Of a stretch of DNA of 64,000 nt, positions 42,924 to 52,105 are shown in pieces. The DNA is taken from positions 4,588,001 to 4,652,000 of the forward strand of contig NZ_CP071060.1 in NCBI RefSeq assembly GCF_017161445.1, given 5' to 3'. The translations under genes and the position numbers were made by a program. The number at the start of each line of letters is the position of its first letter. Position 1 is the stretch's first letter. The notes below the pieces were generated by a model, which saw only the letters and a program-made list of their open reading frames with translations, searched no databases and was not told where the DNA came from. This DNA comes from Niveibacterium microcysteis. GTDB lineage: Bacteria > Pseudomonadota > Gammaproteobacteria > Burkholderiales > Rhodocyclaceae.

Positions 42924-43905
42924 GCCTGCACAACCGCTGGCGGGCCCGCCCCCGCCACTGCTGACGCAAAACGGGGCACCTAACTTCGGCGCCTGGGCGG
43001 GGCGCATGCCCAGCGTAGACTGGCATCCGCTTCGGCTGCCGAGACGCCCCGGCTGGTTTGACTTGCACCTGCGGCACAAGCGCTGGCAGTACATCGCCCT
43101 CGCTCACCCGGACGTTTTCGTCGGTATCGCTACGGTGGATCTGGGTTGGGCCGCCCACGGCTTCGCGTATGCCTTCCTGCGCGGGCCACGGCAACTGCTA
43201 TCGATTGCGCGGGACGGTCTGCCGGGGGCGGCCTCAGTCGGGGACCCGCTTGCAAACGCCAACGCGCGCCTGCCGGGCCTGCGCATCGACATGCGCTTGG
43301 CGGGCGACGCGATCAACGTTGCAGTGCGCAGTCGCGACATCGAACTCGACGCTTCGCTGGATCTGCGCACAATGCCGGCGCCGGCCTGCATCGTCGCACC
43401 CGCCAACCTGCTTGCCCATTGCACCCACAAGACCGGTGCGATCGCTGCGACCGGCGAACTCCGGGCTGGCACGCGGAAGCTGGACTTGGATGGCTGCCAC
43501 GCGAGCATCGATCACTCGGATGGCTTGCTCGCCCACAAGACTCGCTGGAACTGGGCTTCCGCGCATACCGATGGCCTCGGGTTCAACCTGCAGGCGGGCT
43601 ATATGGGGGATGCGGAGAACGTCGTCTGGCTCGGCGGAATGCCCTACAAGCTCGGCCCGGTGGAGTTTGACTACCGCGCCGCCGACCCGCTCGCGCCGTG
43701 GCGGATCCACTCAAGCTGTGGCAACACGCGGCTCAGCTTTCAGCCGGAAGGGCTGCACCGGGGCAACAAGAACTTCGGCATCGTCGCGAGCCGCTTCGTG
43801 CAGGCAATCGGCTGCTTTTCGGGGCATATCGGTGTGCCCGGCGTGGCACGCGTGGACCTCAGTGGTCTGCTGGGCGTGACCGAAGATCACGCCTCACGCT
43901 GGTAA
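42913..43905 (+). CDS. DUF2804 family protein
   Basis: A 330-residue protein, with DUF2804 spanning most of its length (DWHPLRLPRRPGWFDLHLRHKRWQYIAL, then LLAHCTHKTG, DHSDGLLAHKTRWNWASA and SSCGNTRLSFQPEG). The fold is probably related to lipocalin-like AttH proteins; the substrate is unknown. ATG 42913 lies inside the end of the MidA gene, so translation is coupled. Confidence 0.8.
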   Translation: MHSEPAQPLAGPPPPLLTQNGAPNFGAWAGRMPSVDWHPLRLPRRPGWFDLHLRHKRWQYIALAHPDVFVGIATVDLGWAAHGFAYAFLRGPRQLLSIARDGLPGAASVGDPLANANARLPGLRIDMRLAGDAINVAVRSRDIELDASLDLRTMPAPACIVAPANLLAHCTHKTGAIAATGELRAGTRKLDLDGCHASIDHSDGLLAHKTRWNWASAHTDGLGFNLQAGYMGDAENVVWLGGMPYKLGPVEFDYRAADPLAPWRIHSSCGNTRLSFQPEGLHRGNKNFGIVASRFVQAIGCFSGHIGVPGVARVDLSGLLGVTEDHASRW

Positions 43906-43924
43906 GGCAAACGCGGTAAAAGGA

Positions 43925-44266
43925 TCAGGCGCAGAAGGCTGCAACGCGCGCGCTTTCGGCCGCGTCAAGCAGACGCGGTTTGCCGCTCGCAGCATCGGCC
44001 AAGGTATAGACAAGCGTGATCCGCACCGACGGCCGGGGGTCGGCCGCTTCGGCCAGATACGCCACCACGCGCACGCCAGCGCGGCTCGCCTCCTGAATCG
44101 ACCAAGCGAGTACCGGCTCGACCCCTTCGGGCAAGCTGCGCTCGACCTGCACCTGCAGATCGCCAAGGCGAAAGCGGTGCGGTGCCACGGCAGCGTGCAG
44201 CGGCGCCAGCGCGGCTTCGACCCGCGCCAGCAAGGCACTGCCTTCGCCGAACAGCGCAGCGCTCAC
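43925..44266 (-). CDS. Hypothetical protein, possibly 3' half of a split gene
   Basis: Coding potential is clear for a 113-residue product starting at GTG 44266; an ATG at 44380 would overlap the upstream ORF by 80 bases. The segments RFRLGDLQVQVERSLPEG and SVRITLVYTLADAASGKPRLLDAA look like a soluble folded domain. The upstream ORF ends in frame -QIYRSQE, and a single +1 shift at its stop gives EAARDAARCAPEVSAALF, which reads on smoothly. It may be a frameshifted or programmed-shift gene. No family is recognised. Confidence 0.5.
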   Translation of the reverse strand: MSAALFGEGSALLARVEAALAPLHAAVAPHRFRLGDLQVQVERSLPEGVEPVLAWSIQEASRAGVRVVAYLAEAADPRPSVRITLVYTLADAASGKPRLLDAAESARVAAFCA

Positions 44267-44300
44267 CTCGGGTGCGCACCGCGCCGCGTCGCGCGCCGCT

Positions 44301-44501
44301 TCATTCCTGGCTGCGATAGATCTGCCGCAGGAAATCGTCCGGATCGCCGGGCGGTGTGTCGCGCACACGTTGTGCGGCATGCACCGGCTGCAAACCGAGC
44401 TGCTCCACGAGTGCCTGCGGCAGGCCGCTAGCGTTGAGGACTTCTTCTGCGAATTGCCCGAATTCGTCGAGCAGCCTGCCTGTTGCCATATCCATGATCA
44501 T
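44301..44501 (-). CDS. Hypothetical protein, possibly 5' half of a split gene
   Basis: A 66-residue ORF (MIMDMATGRLLDEFGQFAEEVLNASGLPQALVEQLGL, then PGDPDDFLRQIYRSQE). It is acidic and mostly helical, with an alternative start at 44495. It ends exactly where the following ORF in the next frame looks like its continuation. Alone it has no recognisable domain. Confidence 0.45.
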   Translation of the reverse strand: MIMDMATGRLLDEFGQFAEEVLNASGLPQALVEQLGLQPVHAAQRVRDTPPGDPDDFLRQIYRSQE

Positions 44502-44753
44502 CACCGTCTCGCCCTCTGTCTGGGTCGCCCCCAACCCATGTCCGCTTGGCAATGCCACCGGACACACCCCTTGTAGCGGGCTCTTTCATTGAGCCCTTAA
44601 TTGCAGTGAACGTTCAAACCCCGAAAAAGTTGAGGTCTGATGTTGCATCGACGCGATTTTTTTCACGAAGTTCCACAGTCGATGCGCCTGCAAGCCAATA
44701 GTGACCGCATCTGCAGGGCTAACGGGCGATGTTGCGAGAAAGCGACAAGGGGG

Positions 44754-44778
44754 AAAACAGCGCCTTCCTGAGGCGCTG
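44754..44778 (-). terminator. Terminator of the alpha/beta hydrolase gene
   Basis: CAGCGCCT and AGGCGCTG form an 8-bp stem with a 5-base loop, followed on the minus strand by TTTT. It lies 10 bases after the stop of the hydrolase gene. Confidence 0.75.
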
Positions 44779-44787
44779 CGAAGGTGG

Positions 44788-45597
44788 TCAGATAGGCAAG
44801 TTTTCAAGCCACGCGGCGAGCGGATCGGCGGCAGCACGCCAGCCTGCTTCCAGCATCATGCCGTGGCCGATGCCCGGAACGATCAGGGGTTCAACACCCC
44901 ACTGGCTGGCGGTTTGGCGTACGCCGGCCACCGGAATCAATGCGTCTTCCGCCGCCCCCATCACCAGCACATGCGCACAATTGCGCCGGCTCGGATGCGG
45001 CAGCGCAAAGCCCAGCATGTCCCAGATCGCACGCTGCGATTCACCATGCATCTGCAGGAAGTAGCGCTCCAGCAATTCGGTCGGCAAGGGCTGATGAAAC
45101 ATCGCTTCGACCAGTGCGCGCGGACCAATGTTGCCGCCCCCGGCAAGGCGGTTCAGGTCGAACAGCAGGCCCGGCCGACGGATCGCCAACCCAAGCGCGG
45201 ACGACCACATGCCGCCGGGCGGCACCGCGCACATCAGCGCGGCGGCCGGCGCCGGCTGCGTTTCAAGCAGCTTCTGCACGACGAAACCACCCATCGAGTG
45301 GCCTATCAGCACCGGCGACGCTGGCAGGGTTGCAATGGCTTCCCGCAGATCGCGCACATAGTCGTCGATCGACAGCGCATCGAGATACTCGCGCCCGGGG
45401 CTGCCACCGTGGCCAGACAGCGACACCGCGTGCGCGGCCCAACCGCGTTCTGCGAAGTACGGCAGGAAATGCTCCTGCCAGCACCACGCGCCCGCGTGGG
45501 CGCCATGCACGAAGAGCAGTGGTGGTCTTTCGCCGTTGGCGCCCGTGGCCGGCAAGGCGCTAAGGATTTCGAGCGAGGCCGGTGCGCGCGCGTTCAT
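44788..45597 (-). CDS. Alpha/beta hydrolase
   Basis: A 269-residue alpha/beta-hydrolase. The oxyanion segment is VHGAHAGAW, the nucleophile elbow GHSMGG (Ser about 109), the acid in AEDALIPV and the base in GIGHGMML. ATG 45597 overlaps the stop of the GST gene (ATGA), so the two form an operon. Esterase or lipase activity on an unknown substrate is expected. Confidence 0.85.
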   Translation of the reverse strand: MNARAPASLEILSALPATGANGERPPLLFVHGAHAGAWCWQEHFLPYFAERGWAAHAVSLSGHGGSPGREYLDALSIDDYVRDLREAIATLPASPVLIGHSMGGFVVQKLLETQPAPAAALMCAVPPGGMWSSALGLAIRRPGLLFDLNRLAGGGNIGPRALVEAMFHQPLPTELLERYFLQMHGESQRAIWDMLGFALPHPSRRNCAHVLVMGAAEDALIPVAGVRQTASQWGVEPLIVPGIGHGMMLEAGWRAAADPLAAWLENLPI

Positions 45598-46214
45598 GCC
45601 GGCACCTTCATGCCACGCTGCACTGCCGGGCGTTCCGCAATGCGCGCATGCCAGGCCTGCACCTTGGGATAGTCCGCCAGATCGATATGCTGGTAGTCGT
45701 GACGATCGATCCATGGAAACGCGGCGATGTCGGCAATCGTGTAGGTATCGGCCGCCAGCCACACATGCTGCGCCAAACGTCCCTCCAGCACGCCGTAAAG
45801 CCGACGCGCTTCGTCCGAGTAGCGCTTCATCGCGTAGGGCACAGCCTCCGGCGCGAAGCGCAGGAAATGGTGCGCCTGGCCCAACATCGGCCCCAATCCG
45901 CCCATCTGGAACATCAACCACTGCAACGCCTCGAAGCGGCCCCTATCGTCGGCCGGCAGCAGCCGCCCTGTCTTGGCTGCGAGATACACCAGGATCGCGC
46001 CGGACTCGAACAGCGTGATGGGTTGGCCGTCCGGGCCCTCATCGTCGACCAGCACCGGAATCTTGTTGTTTGGGTTCATGGCCAGAAACGCCGGATCAAA
46101 TTGGTCGCCACGGCTGATGTCGATCGGCTTGACCGAGTAGCGCAGCCCGCACTCTTCCAGCATGATCGAGACCTTTCGGCCGTTTGGCGTTGCCCAGGTA
46201 TACAGCGTGATCAT
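45594..46214 (-). CDS. yfcG: YfcG-like glutathione transferase/disulfide oxidoreductase
   Basis: A 206-residue GST. The N-terminal thioredoxin domain has ATPNGRKV, matching the Thr/Asn active-site region of YfcG rather than a catalytic Tyr. LFESGAILVYLA and MGGLGPMLGQAHHF are characteristic of the YfcG/YghU group, which reduces disulfides with glutathione. It leads a two-gene operon with a hydrolase. Confidence 0.85.
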   Translation of the reverse strand: MITLYTWATPNGRKVSIMLEECGLRYSVKPIDISRGDQFDPAFLAMNPNNKIPVLVDDEGPDGQPITLFESGAILVYLAAKTGRLLPADDRGRFEALQWLMFQMGGLGPMLGQAHHFLRFAPEAVPYAMKRYSDEARRLYGVLEGRLAQHVWLAADTYTIADIAAFPWIDRHDYQHIDLADYPKVQAWHARIAERPAVQRGMKVPA

Positions 46215-46292
46215 TCCCGTCTCCGATGTTGCACGTGCACATCATCCCACTCTTCCGTACGGCGCGGTATCGCCCGGGCGACGGAGTGATCG

Positions 46293-46487
46293 ATGATCAA
46301 ATGGCTGTTGGTGATCGTGCTGCTGGCCCTGGCTTCGGGGATATTCGACAGCTGGCTGCGCGCACGCTTTCCGCACGGTTTGCCGGGCGATCTGCGCTTG
46401 CGCCTGGGCCGCCGCGAAATTCGTATCGCACTGGGCATGACCGTGTTGCTATCGATACTGGCGACGCTACTCCTGAGGCGGCTTTGA
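46293..46487 (+). CDS. DUF2905 small membrane protein
   Basis: A 64-residue protein with two hydrophobic helices (about 2-20 and 44-62) joined by a loop holding RFPHGLPGDLRLRLGRREI, the DUF2905 signature. Function unknown. Its stop overlaps the next start (TTGA). Confidence 0.85.
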   Translation: MIKWLLVIVLLALASGIFDSWLRARFPHGLPGDLRLRLGRREIRIALGMTVLLSILATLLLRRL

Positions 46488-46894
46488 GAACCAGCGCCGT
46501 CGCGATCGTGCTGGCTCTGAACGCGGCCCTTGCATCAGCCGCGCCAAACTGCCCTGGCGTGCTCGAGAGCCAGCAAAGCCTTGCGGCAACACCGGACGGC
46601 TGGTCGGTGGTGCCGCTGCGACAGCCGCAGCGCCTGGCCGCGATTTCGCTCTTTGATGGGCCACCCTCCGAGGGCGCCGAGCTCAAACCTGAAATCGGCC
46701 ATGGTGGGCAGCGGCAGGTATGGCGCTTTGATACCGCAGCGCCACGAGGCATCTGGCTCGGCTGCCGCTACGACGGGAGCCGACTGATGCTGACGCGCAG
46801 GATCGAGCCCGCGCCCAGGATTTGCGAACTGATCACGGGCGGGCGGGTGCTCGCCGGCGCAGAGCCGTCGCCGCTCAACTTCAACTGCCGCTGA
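46484..46894 (+). CDS. STY0301 family secreted protein
   Basis: A 136-residue protein with a signal peptide (MRTSAVAIVLALNAALASA) and a mature part matching the STY0301 family (GWSVVPLRQPQRLAAISLFDGPPSEGAELKPE, WLGCRYDGSRLMLTRRIE). It begins at TTG 46484; GAGG 5 bases upstream supports this start and couples it to DUF2905. Two conserved Cys pairs suggest a periplasmic disulfide-bonded protein. Function unknown. Confidence 0.75.
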   Translation: MRTSAVAIVLALNAALASAAPNCPGVLESQQSLAATPDGWSVVPLRQPQRLAAISLFDGPPSEGAELKPEIGHGGQRQVWRFDTAAPRGIWLGCRYDGSRLMLTRRIEPAPRICELITGGRVLAGAEPSPLNFNCR

Positions 46895-46973
46895 ACGGCT
46901 TCGCCAACGCCGGATTCGCCGCCGATCGGGGTGCTCGCGCTAAAATCGCGGTCTTTCCATCCTAGGTCGCGCC

Positions 46974-48041
46974 ATGTCCCGTCCCCGCAACGATACTTTT
47001 CTGCGCGCTTTGCTGCGCCAGCCCACGGACTACACGCCGACCTGGCTGATGCGGCAAGCCGGGCGCTACCTGCCGGAATACTGTGAGACTCGTCGCCGCG
47101 CTGGCAACTTCCTTGCGCTGTGCAAGAGCCCGCAGCTCGCCTGCGAAGTCACCCTACAGCCGCTGACCCGCTTCCCGCTCGACGCCGCGATCCTGTTCTC
47201 CGACATCCTCACCGTGCCCGACGCGATGGGGTTGGGCCTGTACTTTGCCGAAGGCGAAGGCCCGCGTTTCGAGCGCCCGCTGCGCGAGGAATGGGCGATC
47301 CGTGACCTCACGGTGCCGGATCCGCACGACAAGCTGCGCTATGTGATCGACGCGGTCGCCGAGATCCGCCGCGCGCTCGACAACTCGGTACCGCTGATCG
47401 GTTTTTCGGGCAGTCCCTTTACGCTGGCCTGCTACATGGTCGAAGGCAGCGGATCGAGCGACTACCGTCATCTGAAGGGCATGCTGTACGCGCGCCCCGA
47501 TCTGCTGCACCACATCCTCGGCGTGACCGCCGATGCGGTGACGCAGTATCTCAACGCGCAGATCGAAGCTGGCGCCCAGGCAGTGCAGATCTTCGACACC
47601 TGGGGTGGCACGCTCACGCCGCATGCCTACCGCGAGTTCTCGCTCGCCTACATGCAACGCGTCATCGCCGGCCTCAAGCGCGAGCACGACGGCGAACGCG
47701 TGCCGGTGATCGTATTCACCAAGGGCGGTGGCCAGTGGCTGGAAGACATCGCCGCGATTGGCTGCGATGCGGTCGGACTGGACTGGACGACCGACATCGC
47801 GCAGGCGCGCGCACGCGTTGGTGACAAGGTAGCGCTGCAGGGCAACCTCGATCCGTCGGCGCTGTTTGGCTCTCCGGAATCAGTGTCGGCCGAAGCGCGC
47901 CGCGTACTCGACGCCTTCGGCAACCACCCGGGTCATGTCTTCAACCTGGGGCACGGCATTTCGCAGTTCACCAACCCGGACAATGTGACTGCCCTGGTGG
48001 AAACCGTGCGCTCGCACAGCCGCGCAATCCGCAGCGCCTGA
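46974..48041 (+). CDS. hemE: Uroporphyrinogen decarboxylase
   Basis: A 355-residue TIM-barrel enzyme that removes the four acetate carboxyls of uroporphyrinogen III to make coproporphyrinogen III in heme synthesis. [13 protein letters not shown] (Arg and Tyr), [12 protein letters not shown] (the catalytic Asp) and NLGHGI are diagnostic. TAAAAT lies near 46941 with no good -35. A strong terminator follows. Confidence 0.96.
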   Translation: MSRPRNDTFLRALLRQPTDYTPTWLMRQAGRYLPEYCETRRRAGNFLALCKSPQLACEVTLQPLTRFPLDAAILFSDILTVPDAMGLGLYFAEGEGPRFERPLREEWAIRDLTVPDPHDKLRYVIDAVAEIRRALDNSVPLIGFSGSPFTLACYMVEGSGSSDYRHLKGMLYARPDLLHHILGVTADAVTQYLNAQIEAGAQAVQIFDTWGGTLTPHAYREFSLAYMQRVIAGLKREHDGERVPVIVFTKGGGQWLEDIAAIGCDAVGLDWTTDIAQARARVGDKVALQGNLDPSALFGSPESVSAEARRVLDAFGNHPGHVFNLGHGISQFTNPDNVTALVETVRSHSRAIRSA

Positions 48042-48058
48042 ACGGCCTGCAGCAAAAG

Positions 48059-48084
48059 AAAAGGGCCGCGTTGCGGCCCTTTTT
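48059..48084. terminator. Bidirectional terminator between hemE and the FHA gene
   Basis: AAAAGGGCCGC and GCGGCCCTTTT form an 11-bp stem with a 3-base loop. T-rich runs are present on both sides, so it can end both convergent transcripts. Confidence 0.88.
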
Positions 48085-48104
48085 CATTCCGGTGGCTTCC
48101 AGCG

Positions 48105-49004
48105 TTAGCCTTCGCGGACTTCGAAGGCCACCAGTTCGCCCTGACTGTCTTCCTCACAGGAGAAACCACAACCAACTTTGCCGGTCGCCGGCAGCGCGCA
48201 TTCCTCGCGCTTGAGCATGATCTCCGCCTCGTCGTCCGGCGCCACGAAGGTGCCGTTCGAGCTTTGGTCGATCAGGAAGAAGCGGCCACTGCGCCATTCG
48301 ATGCGGGCATGGTGACGCGACGCGCGGCGGTCGAGCACGACGATGTCATTGCCTTCTTCACGCCCCATCAGCAGGATCGGACGCGCCTCAGTGACGATGT
48401 GTGCGACACCGCGGTGACGCAGCACCAGCCGTGTGCGCGACAGGCCCGGTTCGCTGTGCGGGCCGGTCGCAGTCATGGCGGACTCGGGACCATCCTGCAT
48501 GAAAAGTTCGAACAGCGGGACCTCAACGCCTTCGTGGCGGAAGCCACGATCAAGGACAGCCGACGCGAGCGGACGCACGCCTTCGGTGAGATGCAGCGCA
48601 AGTTCGCCCGTCAGCAGGACCTGACCCGGCTGGGCGGCATCGGCAAGGCGGCCGGCCAGATCGACGGCGGAGCCGGCCGGCTCGTCACCGGCACGCAGCT
48701 CACCGCAGTGCAGCCCGATCTTGAGGCCCAGGTTAATGCCGGAAACCGGCGGCAGGCGACGCACCTTTTCCTGCATGTCGGCCGCAGCCTGCACCGCATC
48801 GTCGGCCTTCTTGAACACCGCAATCAGGCGATGCGCACGATCGAGCAGCGCCTTGCCATGGTGGGCATCCACCGAGCGCATGATGCGGTTGCGGCCCCGG
48901 TCGAGCGCGCGCTGGGCCTCTGCCTGCCCAAGCTTGTCGGCAAGCTTCTGATTGCCAAGGATTTCGGCAAACAGCACGCAATTGAAATCGGTCCGGTTCG
49001 ACAT
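48105..49004 (-). CDS. FHA domain protein with degenerate class III cyclase domain
   Basis: A 299-residue protein. Residues about 8-150 have the class III nucleotidyl cyclase fold, but metal-binding Asp positions are changed: Glu14 in FAEILGN, and His58 in LDRAHRLIAVF where Asp is expected. Residues about 205-275 form an FHA domain with the phosphothreonine-binding set GR (214-215), S229/R230/H232 and NGT (250-252). It is probably a catalytically dead cyclase scaffold that binds phosphoproteins. It starts 36 bases after ttcA, so it is probably co-transcribed. Three Cys near the C-terminus are unusual. Confidence 0.78.
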   Translation of the reverse strand: MSNRTDFNCVLFAEILGNQKLADKLGQAEAQRALDRGRNRIMRSVDAHHGKALLDRAHRLIAVFKKADDAVQAAADMQEKVRRLPPVSGINLGLKIGLHCGELRAGDEPAGSAVDLAGRLADAAQPGQVLLTGELALHLTEGVRPLASAVLDRGFRHEGVEVPLFELFMQDGPESAMTATGPHSEPGLSRTRLVLRHRGVAHIVTEARPILLMGREEGNDIVVLDRRASRHHARIEWRSGRFFLIDQSSNGTFVAPDDEAEIMLKREECALPATGKVGCGFSCEEDSQGELVAFEVREG

Positions 49005-49040
49005 CTGGTCACGTCCCGCGGAAAACGGATGCATTCGGAA

Positions 49041-50012
49041 TCAACATTTACGGCTCACGAGCATAGAGCCTGAAGCCTCTTCTGCGCCAGCCACCGCGTC
49101 ACGGTCAACACGGACGATGCTCGCAATACCCACTGCAGCTTCCTGTTGCGGCAAATCGGGGGCATCAAAGGCAACGTCACCCTCTGCAAGCGGCTGACCC
49201 TTCTGCAGGCCCTTGAAGTCGAACAGCCGCTGATCCTGCAGGTGTGACGGCACCACGTTGGCGAGCGCTGTCGTGAGCGACTGGATGCGCCCCGGATAAC
49301 GCTGCTCCCATTCCTGCAGCATAGCCTTGACATGCTTGCGCTGCAGGTTCTCCTGCGAACCACACAGGTTGCAAGGAATGATCGGGAACTCCATCGCACG
49401 CGCGAAGCGCGACAGGTCGCGTTCGTTGCAGTACGCGAGCGGGCGGATCACGATGTGCTGGCCGTCGTCACTGGTCAGCTTGGGCGGCATCGACTTGATG
49501 CGGCCGCCGAAGAACATGTTCAGGAACAGCGTTTCGAGCATGTCATCGCGGTGGTGGCCCAGCGCGATCTTGGTCGCACCCAGTTCGCGCGCGACGCGGT
49601 AGATGATGCCGCGGCGCAGCCGCGAGCACAGCGAGCAGGTGGTCTTGCCCTCGGGAATCTTGTCCTTGACGATCGAGTAGGTGTCTTCCGTGATGATGCG
49701 GTACTCGATGCCCAGCTTCTCGAAATACGCCGGCAGCACCTCGGCCGGGAAGCCTGGCTGCTTCTGGTCGAGGTTCATCGCGATGATGCGGAAGTTGATC
49801 GGTGCGCGCTCGCGCAACGACAGCAGCAGCGACAGCAGCGAGTAGGAATCCTTGCCGCCGGAGCAGCAGACCATCACGACATCGCCATCCTCGATCATGT
49901 TGAAGTCGCCGATGGCGCGGCCGACCTGGCGCTCCAGATGCTTCTTGAGGCGCAGGAAAGTATTCGAAACGGAAGTTTCACCTTGCTCGGGCAAGGCGGA
50001 GATGGCGTCCAC
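49041..50012 (-). CDS. ttcA: tRNA 2-thiocytidine(32) synthetase TtcA
   Basis: A 323-residue PP-loop enzyme that sulfurates C32 of tRNA using an iron-sulfur cluster. The PP-loop is SGGKDS (about 51-56), and two CxxC motifs are visible (CSLC and CNLC). The C-terminal ~35 residues are extra compared with E. coli TtcA. The start is GTG 50012. A TATAAT promoter element lies just upstream, and the FHA gene follows. Confidence 0.93.
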   Translation of the reverse strand: MDAISALPEQGETSVSNTFLRLKKHLERQVGRAIGDFNMIEDGDVVMVCCSGGKDSYSLLSLLLSLRERAPINFRIIAMNLDQKQPGFPAEVLPAYFEKLGIEYRIITEDTYSIVKDKIPEGKTTCSLCSRLRRGIIYRVARELGATKIALGHHRDDMLETLFLNMFFGGRIKSMPPKLTSDDGQHIVIRPLAYCNERDLSRFARAMEFPIIPCNLCGSQENLQRKHVKAMLQEWEQRYPGRIQSLTTALANVVPSHLQDQRLFDFKGLQKGQPLAEGDVAFDAPDLPQQEAAVGIASIVRVDRDAVAGAEEASGSMLVSRKC

Positions 50013-50044
50013 GGGCGTTCTGCGGGGGGTCAGGGTAACGCGTG

Positions 50045-50050
50045 ATTATA
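50045..50050 (-). promoter_or_regulatory. Consensus -10 TATAAT of ttcA
   Basis: A perfect TATAAT on the minus strand, placing the transcription start about 26 bases before the GTG. The -35 at 17 bases (TCCGAA) is poor. The rest of the 284-base gap to the pteridine reductase gene is empty, apart from a TTGAT-AA-ATCAA inverted repeat at 50134-50145. Confidence 0.5.
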
Positions 50051-50296
50051 GCTGGGGGCTTGGGGCTTTCGGAGCGCCCATTGCAGCGCAATATGGGCGT
50101 CGATACATTACACGGCCAAAACCGCCCAAGCCATTGATAAATCAATACTTAATTGGCCCCATCGCAATGACTTGAAATGGAAGAACGGCGCTATGAGCCG
50201 GTCTTCAATCGCATGGCATGGGAAATCGTCCCGTTCGTGGCGTCGAGGGAGCCCCGCCGACCCCAGCTTCCCTACCGAATTTGGCGATTACGACGT

Positions 50297-51040
50297 TCAG
50301 AGCCGGGCGGAACGACCGCCGTCGACGGCAAGAATCTGGCCGGTGACGTACGGTGCGTCGAGCATCAGAAAGCGCACCGCGCCGGCGATATCCTGCGGCG
50401 ACCCCACGCGCTGCAGCAGGGTGTGCCGAACGATCGCCTCGCGCTCGTCGGGTGGGAACTGGCCATCCTCCGGCCACTCGATCGCACCCGGCGACACGCC
50501 ATTGACCCGCACCCGCGGCGCCAGCTCGATCGCCAGTGCCCGCGTGAGACCCAGCAGACCCGCCTTGGCAGCCGAGTAGGCCGGGTAGCCGGCGAGCGGC
50601 CGCTCGGCATGGATATCGACAATGTTCACGATCGCGCCACCGGCCTCGCGCAAGGCGGGCGCCGCCGCCTGTGACAGGAACAAGGGCGCGCGCAGGTTGG
50701 AACCGGACAGGTCTTCCCACTGTGCGGCAGTCAGGGTGCCAACGGGCGTGGGGAAGAAGCTGGACGCGTTGTTCACCAGACCATCGAGTCGCCCGAAACG
50801 CGTCGTGACGCCTGAAACAAGGCCGGGCAGCGCATCGAGGTCGAGCAGATCAGCCTGCAGCACCAGCGTCGTGCCCGGCCGCGCCGCTTCGAGCGAAGCG
50901 GCCAGTGCATCGGCCTCGCCGCGGGATCCGCGGCAGTGGATGGCAATGCTGCAGCCGGCGGCATGCAGGGTGGCCGCGATGCAGGCCCCCACGCGGCGCG
51001 CGGCGCCGGTAATGAGGATCACTCTTTCAGCATGGGCCAT
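50297..51040 (-). CDS. Pteridine reductase (SDR family)
   Basis: A 247-residue short-chain dehydrogenase. The cofactor motif TGAARRVG fits the TGxxxRxG of pteridine reductases. The catalytic triad is Asp in IVDIHAE (replacing Ser), Tyr in YPAYSAAK and Lys. This combination marks PTR1/FolM-type enzymes that reduce dihydropterins to tetrahydro forms. It starts 12 bases after dusA. Confidence 0.88.
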   Translation of the reverse strand: MAHAERVILITGAARRVGACIAATLHAAGCSIAIHCRGSRGEADALAASLEAARPGTTLVLQADLLDLDALPGLVSGVTTRFGRLDGLVNNASSFFPTPVGTLTAAQWEDLSGSNLRAPLFLSQAAAPALREAGGAIVNIVDIHAERPLAGYPAYSAAKAGLLGLTRALAIELAPRVRVNGVSPGAIEWPEDGQFPPDEREAIVRHTLLQRVGSPQDIAGAVRFLMLDAPYVTGQILAVDGGRSARL

Positions 51041-51052
51041 GGGTGGATCTCG

Positions 51053-52060
51053 TCAGTCGGTTGTCGCATCGGTCGGGCTTGTGCTGACACAGGCCCACGC
51101 TTCCCACAGCAGCTGCGGGTCGTCGGCGCGCAGGCGCTGCGGGTCGGACAGCAGCCGGCGAAAGCCGCGCGCACCGGGCAAGCCGTTCGCCAGCCCCAGC
51201 ACATGGCGCACGATCGCACGCACCGTGGTCCCCTGCGCCTTCTCGCGCTCGCAGTAGCTGACCAGCGCGGCGATCACATGTTCCCGCGACGGCGCCCATT
51301 CCGGCGCAAACAGGGCGCGCTCCCACTCGGTCAGCGCCCAGGGGTTCTGGTAAGCCTCGCGCCCGATCATCACGCCATCGACATGCTTGAGCTGAACTTC
51401 GATCTGCTCGGTGCTGGCAAGCCCACCGTTCACGAGAATCTCGAACTCCGGGAATTCCTGCTTCAGGCGATGTGCAAACTCGTAGCGCAGCGGCGGAATC
51501 TCGCGGTTTTCCTTCGGTGACAAGCCTTTGAGCCACGCATTGCGGGCATGCACGATGAAGGTGGTGACACCTGCCTCGGCGACCGTGCCAACGAAGTCGC
51601 GCACAAAGCTGTAGTCCTCGATCCGGTCGATGCCGATGCGGTGCTTTACCGTGACCGGGATCGAGACGACGTCGCGCATCGCGCGGCAGCCATCGCGCAC
51701 CAGCTCGGGTTCGGCCATCAGGCAGGCGCCGAAAGCACCGTTCTGCACCCGTTCCGATGGGCAGCCGCAGTTCAGGTTGATCTCGTCGTAGCCCCACGCC
51801 TCGCCGAGTTTCGCGGCATGTGCCAGCGCGGCTGGGTCGGAGCCGCCCAGTTGCAGCGCGACCGGGTGCTCCTCGCCATGAAAGCGCAGATGGCGTTCGA
51901 CATCGCCATACTGCAGCGCGCCGGTCGTCACCATCTCGGTGTACAGCCAAGCGTGCGGCGCCAGCAGGCGGTGGAAGTAGCGGCAGTGCCGATCGGTCCA
52001 GTCGAGCATCGGCGCGACGGAGAGGCGGCGGGGCGGCAGCGGTTTTGCAGCGTGAGTCAT
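51053..52060 (-). CDS. dusA: tRNA-dihydrouridine(20/20a) synthase DusA
   Basis: A 335-residue FMN enzyme that reduces uridines 20 and 20a in the tRNA D-loop. It has a TIM-barrel start (SVAPMLDWTDRHCRYFHRLL), the catalytic Cys in NLNCGCPSERVQNGAFGACLM, and MIGREAYQNPWAL near the FMN phosphate site. The DusA-specific helical C-terminal domain is complete. It leads an operon with the pteridine reductase gene. Confidence 0.95.
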   Translation of the reverse strand: MTHAAKPLPPRRLSVAPMLDWTDRHCRYFHRLLAPHAWLYTEMVTTGALQYGDVERHLRFHGEEHPVALQLGGSDPAALAHAAKLGEAWGYDEINLNCGCPSERVQNGAFGACLMAEPELVRDGCRAMRDVVSIPVTVKHRIGIDRIEDYSFVRDFVGTVAEAGVTTFIVHARNAWLKGLSPKENREIPPLRYEFAHRLKQEFPEFEILVNGGLASTEQIEVQLKHVDGVMIGREAYQNPWALTEWERALFAPEWAPSREHVIAALVSYCEREKAQGTTVRAIVRHVLGLANGLPGARGFRRLLSDPQRLRADDPQLLWEAWACVSTSPTDATTD

Positions 52061-52105
52061 CCGCCCGATTCTAGCGGATCGCCGCCACCGCCCCGCCCGC
52101 TTGCG

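Noticed and set aside
50134..50145. TTGAT-AA-ATCAA as an FNR/ANR box
   Set aside because: FNR sites have a 4-base spacer; here it is 2 bases, and no anaerobic gene is adjacent.
50177..50674. Plus-strand ORF before and across the pteridine reductase gene
   Set aside because: Most of it overlaps a well-supported reductase gene, and its translation resembles no family.
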